A stretch of 64,000 bases of DNA from Pseudogulbenkiania ferrooxidans 2002 (GTDB lineage Bacteria; Pseudomonadota; Gammaproteobacteria; Burkholderiales; Chromobacteriaceae), in NCBI RefSeq assembly GCF_000174355.1, contig NZ_ACIS01000002.1, forward strand, positions 310,001 through 374,000, in the 5' to 3' direction. Below, one piece after another: positions 54,317 to 63,138 of the stretch (position 1 is the first letter of the stretch; each line of letters opens with the position of its first letter). The translations under genes and the position numbers were made by a program. Under the pieces are notes generated by a model. It was not told the DNA's origin. It ran no database searches and was given only the letters and a program-made list of their open reading frames with translations.

Positions 54317-55192
54317 ATGTTCGAACGCATCGTCACCATCATTCTTCCCGTCCTGATCATCGTGCTGATCGGCTGGCTCTACGGCCGCAAGATGCGCCCC
54401 GACATGCGAGCCGCGAACACGATCAACATGGACGTCTGTGTGCCGCTCCTGGTGTTCTCGGCGCTGGCGGCAAAGGATTTCGATCTCGTCAGCCAGTGGA
54501 AGCTGCTGCCGGCCTCCGCTGCGGTGATCCTGCTGTCGGGCCTGCTCGCCTGGCCGGTGGCGCGCGCCACCGGCAACCAGGTGCGTACCCTGCTGCCCCC
54601 GTCGATGTTCAACAACTGCGGCAACATGGGCCTGCCGCTCGCCCTGCTCGCCTTCGGCCGCAGCGGCTTCAACGCCTTCGTGGTGCTGTTCGTGGTGTCC
54701 AACCTGCTGCACTTCACCCTGGGGGCCTTCATCTTCAACCGCCACACCCGCTTCAGCGGCCTGTTGAAGAACCCCATCGTGCTCGCCACGGCGCTGGGGC
54801 TGATATTTGCACTGGCGGGCTGGCATCTGCCCGACGGGCTGATGATCGGTCTCAAGATGCTGGGCGACGCCTCCATTCCGCTGATGCTGTTCGCACTGGG
54901 AGTGCGCATGGTGGACGCCAACCTGCGCGACTGGAAGATAGGCCTGCTCGGCGCCGCGCTCTGCCCGCTGAGCGGCCTCGCGGCGGCGGCCGTGACCGTG
55001 CCGCTGCTGCGACTGTCGCCGGCGCAGGCCGGCCTGGTCTATCTGTTCGGCGTACTGCCGCCGGCGGTGCTCAATTTCATGATGGCGGAAATCTACCGGC
55101 AGGAACCTAGCAAGATGGCGTCGATCGTACTGATTGGCAACCTGGCCTGCCTCGCCTTCGTACCGTTCGGGCTGTGGCTGGCGCTGGGCTGA
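54317..55192 (+). CDS. AEC-family (auxin efflux carrier-like) permease
   Basis: This 291-residue membrane protein has about ten helices in two repeats and the family start FERIVTIILPVLIIVLIGWL. It has Asn-rich motifs in the middle (MFNNCGNMGLPLALLAFG) and LGDASIPLMLFALGVRM. AEC carriers move small carboxylates such as malate or malonate. ATG 54317 is used. It could be cotranscribed with the phosphatase gene 34 bases downstream. The substrate is unknown. Confidence 0.88.
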   Translation: MFERIVTIILPVLIIVLIGWLYGRKMRPDMRAANTINMDVCVPLLVFSALAAKDFDLVSQWKLLPASAAVILLSGLLAWPVARATGNQVRTLLPPSMFNNCGNMGLPLALLAFGRSGFNAFVVLFVVSNLLHFTLGAFIFNRHTRFSGLLKNPIVLATALGLIFALAGWHLPDGLMIGLKMLGDASIPLMLFALGVRMVDANLRDWKIGLLGAALCPLSGLAAAAVTVPLLRLSPAQAGLVYLFGVLPPAVLNFMMAEIYRQEPSKMASIVLIGNLACLAFVPFGLWLALG

Positions 55193-55225
55193 TCGCAACC
55201 CGAACCTGACTGCTAGAATGAATCG

Positions 55226-55873
55226 ATGGACCACACTCCGCTGACCCGCTTCTGCTTCGTGCGCCACGGCGAAACCGACTGGAACCGCGAGCGCCGCCTG
55301 CAAGGCCAGATCGATACCCCGCTCAACACCACCGGCCAGGAACAGGCGCAAACATTGAGCTTGGCCCTGACGGCCCGGGCACTGCGTTTCGACGCGCTCT
55401 ACTGCAGCGATCTGGTGCGCACCCGCCAGACCGCCGTTCCCATCGGACAGGCTACCGGGCTCGACGTCAACCTCGACCCCCTGCTGCGCGAGCGTCACTA
55501 CGGCCGCCTGCAGGGCCTCACCTATCACGAGGCCGGCGAGGTCATGCCCGACGCCTACCGCCGCCATCGCAACCGCGACCCGCACGACGTCCCGGAAGGG
55601 GGCGAGAGCCTGTACGCCTTCCACGTCCGGATTCAGGCCTTCCTGGAGCGGGCGGTGCTCGAACACCCCGGCCAACGGCTGCTCGTCGTCACTCATGGCG
55701 GCGTGCTCGACATGGTCTACCGCATCGTCACCGGCAAGCCGCTGACCGAACCGCGCGATTTTCCCATCCCCAACGCCGCCTTCAACTGGATCATCCACCA
55801 TCAGGGGGCCTGGCAGCTGGAGAAATGGGCGGATAGCGAGCACCTTGGTGGCTCGCTGGACGAATTGCTGTAA
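55226..55873 (+). CDS. Histidine phosphatase family protein (GpmB/CobC-like)
   Basis: This 215-residue phosphoglycerate-mutase-like phosphatase has the phosphohistidine motif FCFVRHGETDWN and partner residues in CSDLVRTRQTA, LRERHYGRLQGLTYHEAG and VVTHGGVLDMVYR. It is a cytoplasmic phosphomonoesterase; the substrate is not predictable. Downstream is a 9-bp tandem repeat region, then msrB. Confidence 0.9.
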   Translation: MDHTPLTRFCFVRHGETDWNRERRLQGQIDTPLNTTGQEQAQTLSLALTARALRFDALYCSDLVRTRQTAVPIGQATGLDVNLDPLLRERHYGRLQGLTYHEAGEVMPDAYRRHRNRDPHDVPEGGESLYAFHVRIQAFLERAVLEHPGQRLLVVTHGGVLDMVYRIVTGKPLTEPRDFPIPNAAFNWIIHHQGAWQLEKWADSEHLGGSLDELL

Positions 55874-55900
55874 GAACCGCCCATCGGCCACGACCAACCG

Positions 55901-55939
55901 ACGCAACCGGCGCAACCGGCGCAACCGGCGCGAACCGCG
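55901..55939. repeat. 9-bp tandem repeat between the phosphatase gene and msrB
   Basis: The unit CGCAACCGG (3 near-perfect copies with partial ends) spans 55901-55939 in non-coding DNA. It is a short minisatellite likely to vary between strains. The related word GCGCAACCGGC also occurs just before acnA (near 41875). Confidence 0.7.
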
Positions 55940-56000
55940 GCCCGGATAGCCGTGCCGACGCCAACAGCCTTCGGCCAAGACGCCCCCACAGGAGCCCACC

Positions 56001-56396
56001 ATGACAGACAAGATAGACAAGAGCGACGCCGAGTGGCGCGCCCAACTGACCCCCGAGCAATACCGCGTCACCCGCCAGGCCGGCACCGAACGCCCCTACA
56101 GCGGCGAGCACTACTACCGCCACGCCAGCGGCGATTACCATTGCATCTGCTGCGACGCGCTGCTGTTCCACTCCGACACCAAGTTCGATGCCGGCTGCGG
56201 CTGGCCCAGTTTCTGGGAAGAAGCCTTCCCCGGCAGCATCACCCGCATCGAAGACCGCTCGCACGGCATGATCCGCACCGAGGTGCGCTGCGCCCGCTGC
56301 GACGCCCACCTCGGCCACGTGTTCCCGGATGGCCCGGAACCCACGGGCGAGCGTTATTGCATCAACTCGGTGGCGATCAGCTTCAAGGAGGGCTGA
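56001..56396 (+). CDS. msrB: Peptide methionine (R)-S-oxide reductase MsrB
   Basis: This 131-residue MsrB reduces the R-epimer of methionine sulfoxide. Zinc-binding pairs are CICCDALLF and [19 protein letters not shown] and the catalytic Cys in [11 protein letters not shown] are present. A Shine-Dalgarno lies within AGGAGCCC. It stands alone and converges on hflX. Confidence 0.95.
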   Translation: MTDKIDKSDAEWRAQLTPEQYRVTRQAGTERPYSGEHYYRHASGDYHCICCDALLFHSDTKFDAGCGWPSFWEEAFPGSITRIEDRSHGMIRTEVRCARCDAHLGHVFPDGPEPTGERYCINSVAISFKEG

Positions 56397-56434
56397 GAGG
56401 GCTGTTGCCGTGTTGGTTGCAGGCTGACCATCGC

Positions 56435-56468
56435 AGCAAGGCCTGGGCCGAACCGCTCAGGCCTTGCT
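56435..56468. terminator. Convergent hairpin between msrB and hflX
   Basis: The 11-bp perfect stem AGCAAGGCCTG / CAGGCCTTGCT has a 12-base loop. It is placed between convergent genes; no T-run is present on either side. Confidence 0.5.
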
Positions 56469-56479
56469 ACGACAGCGCC

Positions 56480-57868
56480 TCAGACTTCCCAATATTCCTT
56501 TTCCCGACCCGGCAAGCCGGGATTGAGCTGCTCGTGCAGACTGCGCAGTTTTTCCTGCTCGCCACGCACGCGGAACCAGCTGCCATCTTCCTCGGCACGC
56601 TCTTCCAGCACTTGGCAGTGGCTGTAGATTTCACCGCGCAGCTGTTGTGCCGACCACGGCAGCAGCAGCTCCTCTTCCACCAGATCCTGCTGGAAAAAGG
56701 AAACGATGGTCGCATGCAGGCTGGCCACATCCTCCGGACAACGCGCACTCATCACTACGCAGCCTGGATAGCGTTCCTGCAGTTCGGCCGTCCAGGCAGC
56801 CTGCTCCGCCTCATCGCCGACATGGTCGATCTTGTTGAACACGCGAATTCTCGGCACGTCGTCGGCGCCGATTTCCTGCAGCACCTCGTCGGTCACTTCC
56901 AGCTGGCGCTGGAAACCGGGGTCACTGGCATCAATCACATGCAGCAACAGCGCTGCATCCAGAGCCTCTTCCAGCGTAGACTTGAACGAGGCTACCAGTC
57001 CGTGGGGCAGGTTCTTGATGAAGCCGACAGTATCGCTGACCAGCACGCGCGGCACACTTTCCGGATAAAGGGCGCGCACTGTGGTGTCCAGCGTAGCGAA
57101 CAGCTTGTTGGCCACGAGCACCTCGCTGCCGGTCAGTGCCCGCATCAGCGTGGACTTGCCTGCATTGGTATACCCCACCAGCGACACCCCGCCCAGGCCC
57201 AGGCCCTGACGTTCCAGACGGCGCGCGCGTTGGGTCTTGCGCTCCAGTTCCATCGCGATGATTTCGCGTTGCAGCTCGGCGATGCGGTCACGCACCTTGC
57301 GACGGTCCAGCTCGGTATGCGATTCACCGGCACCACGACCACCCGTACCGCTGCGCTGCCGGCCTTGCGGGCCGGCCAGCTTGGCCGCTTCGCGCAGGCG
57401 CGGCGCCATATAGCCGAGACGGGCGATTTCCACCTGCGCGCGTGCCGCACGCGAGCGGGCATTGCGATGGAAAATCTCCAGGATGACCATGGTGCGGTCC
57501 ATCACTTCACAACCAACGGCCAGCTCCAGATTGCGCGCCTGTGAGGGCGAGATTTCGTGGTCCACCAGCAACACGTCGAACTCGACCGTGCTGGAATCCA
57601 GCTCTTGCGGGTCTTCTTCCAGTTCGTCGTTACGGATACCACGATTGACGAACATGCTGATTTCTTCCAGCTTGCCCACGCCCAGATAGGCCGTGCGGTC
57701 GAAGCTGTTACGCTTTTGAACAAAGGTCTGCATCACCTGGAAACCCAGCGTCTTGGCCAACTCGCTCAGTTCGTTGAGCGAGGCCTCGAACTCGCTATCG
57801 CTGACATCCGGCAACTGGACCGAGGTCACAAGGGCATAACGAGGCTTCTCTTTGACTTCTGTTTGCAT
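56480..57868 (-). CDS. hflX: Ribosome-associated GTPase HflX
   Basis: This 462-residue HflX rescues or splits stalled ribosomes under stress. The N-terminal HflX domain (AYLGVGKLEEI; LLVDHEISPSQARNLELAVG) is followed by a coiled-coil linker with the Gly-rich RQRSGTGGRGAGESHTELDR. The G domain has GYTNAGKST (G1), SDTVGFIKNLPHGLVASFKS (G3) and FNKIDHV (G4). The usual hfq neighbour is absent. Codon usage and gene surroundings look ordinary. Confidence 0.95.
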   Translation of the reverse strand: MQTEVKEKPRYALVTSVQLPDVSDSEFEASLNELSELAKTLGFQVMQTFVQKRNSFDRTAYLGVGKLEEISMFVNRGIRNDELEEDPQELDSSTVEFDVLLVDHEISPSQARNLELAVGCEVMDRTMVILEIFHRNARSRAARAQVEIARLGYMAPRLREAAKLAGPQGRQRSGTGGRGAGESHTELDRRKVRDRIAELQREIIAMELERKTQRARRLERQGLGLGGVSLVGYTNAGKSTLMRALTGSEVLVANKLFATLDTTVRALYPESVPRVLVSDTVGFIKNLPHGLVASFKSTLEEALDAALLLHVIDASDPGFQRQLEVTDEVLQEIGADDVPRIRVFNKIDHVGDEAEQAAWTAELQERYPGCVVMSARCPEDVASLHATIVSFFQQDLVEEELLLPWSAQQLRGEIYSHCQVLEERAEEDGSWFRVRGEQEKLRSLHEQLNPGLPGREKEYWEV

Positions 57869-58110
57869 GTGCAGATTGCTTTACTTGGTGACGAGCCCAG
57901 ATAGTACTCACAAATAGCACTTTCCGCTGGCAGGATGAGTGACTGGCCATCGATCCGCTACCACCCGCAGCCCCCTGGCAAGCAAGAGCCGCCATCTGGG
58001 CGCACACTGGCTGCAGCCACGCAACGCCTTCCTTGACCGCGTGGCTGGCGCAGCCGATACTCCTGCGGCCCCAGGCCGCAAGGCCCTCACACTCATACCC
58101 GTCACCATTC

Positions 58111-59379
58111 ATGCCATTCTCTTCCATGGGCCTGCAACCCTCTCTGGCCCAGGCCGCCCTCAGTCAGGGCTACCTTGCCCCCTCTGCCATCCAGACCTCC
58201 GCCATTCCTGCCATTTTGCAGGGCCGTGATGTACTGGCCACCGCACAGACCGGCTCCGGCAAGACAGCGGCCTTCTGTCTGCCGCTGCTGCAGCAATGGC
58301 TGACAAGTCGCCAGGGTTCGCCACGTCAGGTCCAGGCGTTGATCCTGCTACCCACTCGCGAACTGGCAGTTCAGGTCGGCAACACCCTGCGTGAACTGGC
58401 CCTGTCCCTGCCACGGCGCGTGAAGGTGGCCGTGGTCTATGGCGGCGTCTCCATCAACCCGCAAATGATGGCCTTGCGCGGCGGTGCCGACATCGTGGTG
58501 GCCACCCCCGGACGACTGCTGGACTTGATCGGGTACAATGCACTGAGTATTTCCACCGTCGGTACCTTGGTACTCGACGAGGCCGACCGTCTGCTCGACC
58601 TCGGTTTTGCCGACGAACTTGGCCGCCTGCTGGCCTTGCTGCCCCCCTACCGGCAGAACCTGCTGTTCTCCGCCACGTTTCCGCCCGCCGTTCACTCACT
58701 GGCGGAACAACTCCTGAGCCAGCCACTGCGCATCGACATTGCGCAGACCGCCGCCACGGCACCGGATATCCACCAGCGCGCCATCGAAGTGGACGCCAGC
58801 CAGCGCACGATGCTGCTGCGCCACCTGTTGCAGACGCATGGATGGGACCGGGTACTGGTGTTCGTGGCTAGCCGGCAGGCTGCCGACCGTGTGACCGGCA
58901 AGCTGCAACGTGCCGGTATCCGTGCCGCGGCCCTGCATGGCGATTGCAGCCAGGGACAGCGCGGCCAAGTGCTGGCCGATCTCAAGTCGGGACAGTTGCA
59001 GGTACTGGTGGCCACCGACGTGGCGGCTCGCGGCATCGACATCCCCCTCCTGCCGGTGGTGGTCAACTACGATCTGCCACGCTCGCCGGTGGACTACACC
59101 CACCGTATCGGCCGCACCGGCCGGGCCGGTGCTCGCGGCGAAGCCATCAGTTTCATCAGCGCCGACTGCGCCGCCCATTTCCAGCTGATCGAAAAGCGCC
59201 AGCAGCAACGGCTGCAGCGCGAACAGATTGCCGGTTTCGAGCCGACCGCCACCTCGAATGTCGCGAGCTTAGGCCACACGGCCGAACACGTCGGCAACGG
59301 CGGCATCAAGGGCAAACGCAAAAGCAAGAAAGACAAGCTGCGCGAAGCCGCCGCTCAACAACAGGCTGACAACAGCTAG
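58111..59379 (+). CDS. rhlE: DEAD-box RNA helicase, RhlE-like
   Basis: This 422-residue ATP-dependent RNA helicase has a Q motif (SQGYLAPSAIQTSAIPAILQ), motif I ATAQTGSGKTAAF, motif II LDEADRLLDLG, motif III FSATFP, and VATDVAARGIDIPLLPVVVN and YTHRIGRTGRAGARGEA in the second RecA domain. The short basic tail (KGKRKSKKDKLREAAAQQ) may bind RNA. ATG 58111 is used. It probably helps in ribosome assembly or cold adaptation. Confidence 0.93.
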   Translation: MPFSSMGLQPSLAQAALSQGYLAPSAIQTSAIPAILQGRDVLATAQTGSGKTAAFCLPLLQQWLTSRQGSPRQVQALILLPTRELAVQVGNTLRELALSLPRRVKVAVVYGGVSINPQMMALRGGADIVVATPGRLLDLIGYNALSISTVGTLVLDEADRLLDLGFADELGRLLALLPPYRQNLLFSATFPPAVHSLAEQLLSQPLRIDIAQTAATAPDIHQRAIEVDASQRTMLLRHLLQTHGWDRVLVFVASRQAADRVTGKLQRAGIRAAALHGDCSQGQRGQVLADLKSGQLQVLVATDVAARGIDIPLLPVVVNYDLPRSPVDYTHRIGRTGRAGARGEAISFISADCAAHFQLIEKRQQQRLQREQIAGFEPTATSNVASLGHTAEHVGNGGIKGKRKSKKDKLREAAAQQQADNS

Positions 59380-59485
59380 GACGAGTCACGGCGGCAGAAC
59401 TCCGCCATCACCACCCGATGAGTAACAGCAGCGCAGGCGGCAGAGGAAGGAAGACGCTGCCCCCACCCTCTACCGCCACCCCCGG

Positions 59486-61120
59486 CTAGCCAATGACCGT
59501 CAGCTTGGCCGAAATCCAGATCACGGCAACCGCCAGCAGGAGCGCAAGGTACGGCAGGACGCCGGCGCGGGCATGCGGCAACTCCATGTCCTTGCGCATG
59601 GATGCCGGAAACTGCCCCTTGTCTTGCCAGTAATGACGGTAGATGAACACCGGCACGATCAGGAAAGTGGCAATCAGCCCGTTGCGCAGCGTGTTCTCAC
59701 CCTGGAAGTTGGCACCGGCGCCGACGAACACCAGGTCGAGATAACCGCACAGCACGCCAAGCGCCAGCAGCCAGTTGGCGCACTTGTACGGACGCGGCCA
59801 GTCGGCACGGTCGAGGCGGTGAATCCAGCCGGACTGCAGGTTGAGGAAGACGAAGATCATGTAGCAGACGTTGGAAATCGACAGCACGGCCATGTAGTTC
59901 GACATCAACAGCAGGAACAGGTTGAACACCAGGTCGGTCCACATCGCCCGGGTCGGGGCACCGTGCTCGTTGACGTGCGACAGGTATTTCGGCAGCCAGC
60001 CGTCGACCGAGGCCTGGTACAGCGTGCGCGACGATCCCATCATTGACGTCATCACGATCAGCAGGATCGACAACACCAGCATCACCACGATGGCGTTGAA
60101 CACCACCACCCCGCCACCGACAAACCTGGCCATCGCGGCGCCGACGCCCGAGCCGTCGACGATGGCCGGGGCGAGCATGCCGGAGAGACCCAGTTCACCC
60201 TGGAAGGCGATCGGCACCGCGATGAACATGAACAGGCACAAGAGCCCCGACGAGACGATCGCCTTGAAAGTGTCCTGCTGCGGGTTCTTGAACTCCCGGG
60301 TGTAGCACACGGCAGTCTCGAAGCCGAAGGTCGACCAGCAGGCCAGGAACATGGCACCCATCGCGGTACTGATGCCGGCGGAGTTCCAGCTTCCCATCAC
60401 CGAGGCGCCGGTGGCGTCATGCATCAGCGGCAGCAGCGGCAGGAAATTCGTCGACGGCATGTCACCGGTAAACAGGGGAACCAGCGCAATCACCACCAGC
60501 GGCGTCAGCGAGGCGATGCCGAGAATGCGCTGGGTTCGGGCCGCGGCGGAGGCGCCGCTGTGCTGCAGCTTGAACGTGATCAGCAGGAAGATCACCGCCA
60601 GAACGAAGGTGGAGTTGATCCGCAGCGTCAGATCCTTGCTGATGAAGCCCAAATCCAGCAGCGTGACCTGCCAGGTGTTGATGGCGGCATCGGCCGGGAA
60701 CAGGTTGCTCAGCATGTAGCCGGCAGCCAGACTGGTGCCGAGCGCCAGCATCGGCGACCAGGCGATCCAGTTGCACCACACCGATACCGGGGCCACGAAC
60801 TTGCTGTAGCGGACCCAGCCGAGTGCGCCGTACACCGACGCCCCGCCCGACTTGTGGGGGTAGAGCCCGGAGATTTCGGCATAGGTAAAGCACTGGGCGA
60901 ACCCGACCAGGATGGCCAGAATCCAGATGATCCATGCCGGCTGGCCAATGGTGGCAGACACGCCACCGATGGTGAACAGTACACCGGCGGGCACGCCGCT
61001 GGTCACCCAGAACGCATCCTTCCAGGTGAGGTTACGATGCAGGTCCTGGGTTTGCCCGGCAACGTGCGTCCGGGCACCGCCTGCTGTGGGAAAAGGCAGT
61101 ACTTCTTCTTGCAAACTCAC
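59486..61120 (-). CDS. APC-superfamily amino acid permease
   Basis: This permease of about 544 residues has roughly 12 membrane helices. Typical APC features are SGVPAGVLFTIGGVSATIGQ near the first helix, CFTYAEISGLYPHKSGGASV, and ACWSTFGFETAVCYTREFKN. The start is GTG 61120, with AAAGGAG five bases upstream; upstream in-frame ATGs give no coherent N-terminus. A twin palindrome about 155-185 bases upstream (61276-61304) may control it. The amino acid or amine transported is unknown. Confidence 0.88.
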   Translation of the reverse strand: MSLQEEVLPFPTAGGARTHVAGQTQDLHRNLTWKDAFWVTSGVPAGVLFTIGGVSATIGQPAWIIWILAILVGFAQCFTYAEISGLYPHKSGGASVYGALGWVRYSKFVAPVSVWCNWIAWSPMLALGTSLAAGYMLSNLFPADAAINTWQVTLLDLGFISKDLTLRINSTFVLAVIFLLITFKLQHSGASAAARTQRILGIASLTPLVVIALVPLFTGDMPSTNFLPLLPLMHDATGASVMGSWNSAGISTAMGAMFLACWSTFGFETAVCYTREFKNPQQDTFKAIVSSGLLCLFMFIAVPIAFQGELGLSGMLAPAIVDGSGVGAAMARFVGGGVVVFNAIVVMLVLSILLIVMTSMMGSSRTLYQASVDGWLPKYLSHVNEHGAPTRAMWTDLVFNLFLLLMSNYMAVLSISNVCYMIFVFLNLQSGWIHRLDRADWPRPYKCANWLLALGVLCGYLDLVFVGAGANFQGENTLRNGLIATFLIVPVFIYRHYWQDKGQFPASMRKDMELPHARAGVLPYLALLLAVAVIWISAKLTVIG

Positions 61121-61607
61121 ACTTTCTCCTTTGGTGCTGCATTTCATGGTTTGGCCCGCGATACGCAGGCGCAAACTTTTGCTGCCTGTATTGGCAGTCA
61201 TTTTTATATGCAGGGAAATGTAGCCGGCTTTTCTCATTCCTTGTAGCCAGCCAACGAAAAGGCAAACCACGCGACTGTCCGGACAACCGCTGTTTGTCCG
61301 GACAGTGCATCCTGCCCCGTGGGGGCAGGGCAATGTTGCACGGTTACCGTTGTAAGGTATGCGGGGCTCGCTCTCTTGTCCTTACCGGTACTGCACTGGC
61401 CAAATTGCGTCATCGAGAGAGCTGACGCCACGAGAGCCGTCAATCGGTCAGAAAGAGAAAGGACATGGAGAGGCGCGCCCTCCGATCCGATACGCATACC
61501 AACACAAAGCAACTGGAGAAGCCAGCGCGGCTCGGGGTATGCTCAAGCACGGAACCGCACCATGGTGACGGCTCCGTCCCTCGTCCTTCTTCCTGTTAGC
61601 GGGTGCC
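61121..61607. other. Divergent intergenic region with paired palindromes
   Basis: This 487-base gap separates the permease and the TMEM175-like gene. It contains two copies of TGTCCGGACA (61276, 61295) and, next to them, a short GC hairpin CCTGCCCC / GGGGCAGG (61311-61329). There is no coding sequence I can support. Confidence 0.55.
61276..61304. promoter_or_regulatory. Two TGTCCGGACA palindromes, 19 bp apart
   Basis: Two exact copies of a 10-bp palindrome start at 61276 and 61295. The whole 31-base block 61275-61305 is itself an inverted repeat (CTGTCCGGACAA ... TTGTCCGGACAG). This arrangement suits cooperative binding of a dimeric regulator upstream of the permease gene. Confidence 0.5.
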
Positions 61608-62204
61608 ATGGAAAAAAATCGGCTTGAAGCGTTCAGCGACGGCGTACTGGCGATCATCATCACCATCATGGTGCTGGAACTCAAAGTGCCGCATGGCGAA
61701 TCGCTCTCCGCCCTGCTGCCCTTGTGGCCGGTCGCCATCAGCTACGTGCTGAGCTTCATCTACGTCGGCATCTACTGGAACAACCACCATCACATGATGC
61801 ACGCCAGCAAAAGCGTCAACGGTGCCATCTTGTGGTCGAACCTCCACCTGCTGTTCTGGCTGTCCTTGCTGCCTTTTACCACGGGCTGGATGGGCGAGAA
61901 TCATTTTGGCCGCTGGCCGACCATGCTCTATGGCCTGAATCTGCTGCTGTGCGCGGTGGCCTATAACCTGCTGCAGACGTCCCTGATCCGCCATCACGGG
62001 CCGGACAGCCTGCTCGCACGAGCGATCGGACGGGACCTGAAGGGCAAGGCGTCGCCCGTGCTCTACCTGCTAGGCATCGTGACCGCCGGGCTGGATTACC
62101 CCTGTGGCGGGATGATTTTTTTCGTCGGCGTCGCCTTGCTGTGGCTGGTGCCTGATCGACGGATGGAAAGGGCCATGGCGGGGCATCAACGCAGTACGCC
62201 ATAG
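61608..62204 (+). CDS. TMEM175-family potassium channel-like protein (DUF1211)
   Basis: This 198-residue protein has six hydrophobic helices. The N-terminal helix carries the family's RLEAFSDGVLAIIITIMVLE motif (FSDG), which lines the pore in bacterial TMEM175 channels. IYWNNHHHMMHASKSVNGAI and LFWLSLLPFTTGWMGENHF are also family-like. It probably conducts potassium. Only one repeat is present, as in bacterial homologs, which form tetramers. It ends 31 bases before the convergent PRPP-synthetase-like gene. Confidence 0.87.
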   Translation: MEKNRLEAFSDGVLAIIITIMVLELKVPHGESLSALLPLWPVAISYVLSFIYVGIYWNNHHHMMHASKSVNGAILWSNLHLLFWLSLLPFTTGWMGENHFGRWPTMLYGLNLLLCAVAYNLLQTSLIRHHGPDSLLARAIGRDLKGKASPVLYLLGIVTAGLDYPCGGMIFFVGVALLWLVPDRRMERAMAGHQRSTP

Positions 62205-62235
62205 CCCTCAAGATTAAGAGGGCTGACCAGTCGCC

Positions 62236-63138
62236 TCACCGCGTGCCCATGTTCTGGATCGCTTCGGCCAACCAACGCTCGAGCGCGATGGCGTTGCTGG
62301 AATGGACCACCGTATTGCAACTGACCACCTGTGCTGCCCCGGCACCGTTCAGCAGCTCGACAGCTCCCTCGGTGAAGATGGCATGCACGGCGACGCACAC
62401 CGCCGGGTTGGCCCCGAGTTGCCGCAGCTGCTGCAAGGTTTCAGCCATGGTGTGGGCGGTGGACACGATGTCGTCGACCAGAACCGGCGTGCGGCCGGAC
62501 AAGCGGGTCATGTCGGGGCGGGAAACCTCCACCTGCCGGTCGCCATGCCGGGTCTTGCTCAGAACCAGATAAGGCGCCTGGGCCAAGGCCGCGACCTCGG
62601 CAACCCATTGCTGGCTTTCCTGGTCCGGACCGATCAGGAGCGGCTTGGGCACGTTGGCGGCGATCCACTCGGCCATGGCCGGCGCGGCATGGACCACGCA
62701 CGTGGCGCAGCGGTAGACCTGCTCCAGGCGGGCAATGCGGTGCAGGTGCGGGTCGACCGTGACCAGCCAGTCAAGACGTGGCGACAAGGTCTCGGCGAAA
62801 TAGCGCGCCGTCACACCCTCTCCGGGATGGAAGCGGGTGTCCTGCCGCATATAGGCGAGGTAAGGCGCCAGCAGACCAACCTCCGCCGCGCCGTAGTCGC
62901 GCACCAGCGCCGCGGCGAACAACAGGGGCAGCAGCTTGCCGTCGGGACGGTCCAGCGTGGCGACCAGGACGACCCGCGCACCATCCACCTCGCTCAACAG
63001 CTGCAGGTGGGTTTCGCCATCGGGAAAGGAGCGCACCATGAGCTCCCCACGTTCAGCCTGGCCGGCGAGCGCCGGCTGCGCCAGCAAGGCGGCAGCCATC
63101 GCCTCGTTGCCGGGCAAAGGCAGCAGCACGGTCTTCAT
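62236..63138 (-). CDS. Ribose-phosphate pyrophosphokinase-like protein
   Basis: This 300-residue PRPP-synthetase-family protein has SFPDGETHLQLLSEVDGARV, YLAYMRQDTRFHPGEGVTAR, the VTVDPHLHR metal site and the PRPP loop VLVDDIVSTAHTMAETL. It is shorter and more diverged than housekeeping Prs. Its ATG overlaps the stop of the thymidine/AMP-phosphorylase gene, so the two are co-translated. Function is probably in recycling of ribose phosphates from nucleotides; the normal prs should be elsewhere. Confidence 0.87.
   Translation of the reverse strand: MKTVLLPLPGNEAMAAALLAQPALAGQAERGELMVRSFPDGETHLQLLSEVDGARVVLVATLDRPDGKLLPLLFAAALVRDYGAAEVGLLAPYLAYMRQDTRFHPGEGVTARYFAETLSPRLDWLVTVDPHLHRIARLEQVYRCATCVVHAAPAMAEWIAANVPKPLLIGPDQESQQWVAEVAALAQAPYLVLSKTRHGDRQVEVSRPDMTRLSGRTPVLVDDIVSTAHTMAETLQQLRQLGANPAVCVAVHAIFTEGAVELLNGAGAAQVVSCNTVVHSSNAIALERWLAEAIQNMGTR

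Noticed and set aside
54269-56086. Minus-strand open frame of about 605 codons across the AEC and phosphatase genes
   Set aside because: It is antisense to two supported genes. Its composition is Gln/His/Arg-rich and repetitive, without motifs.
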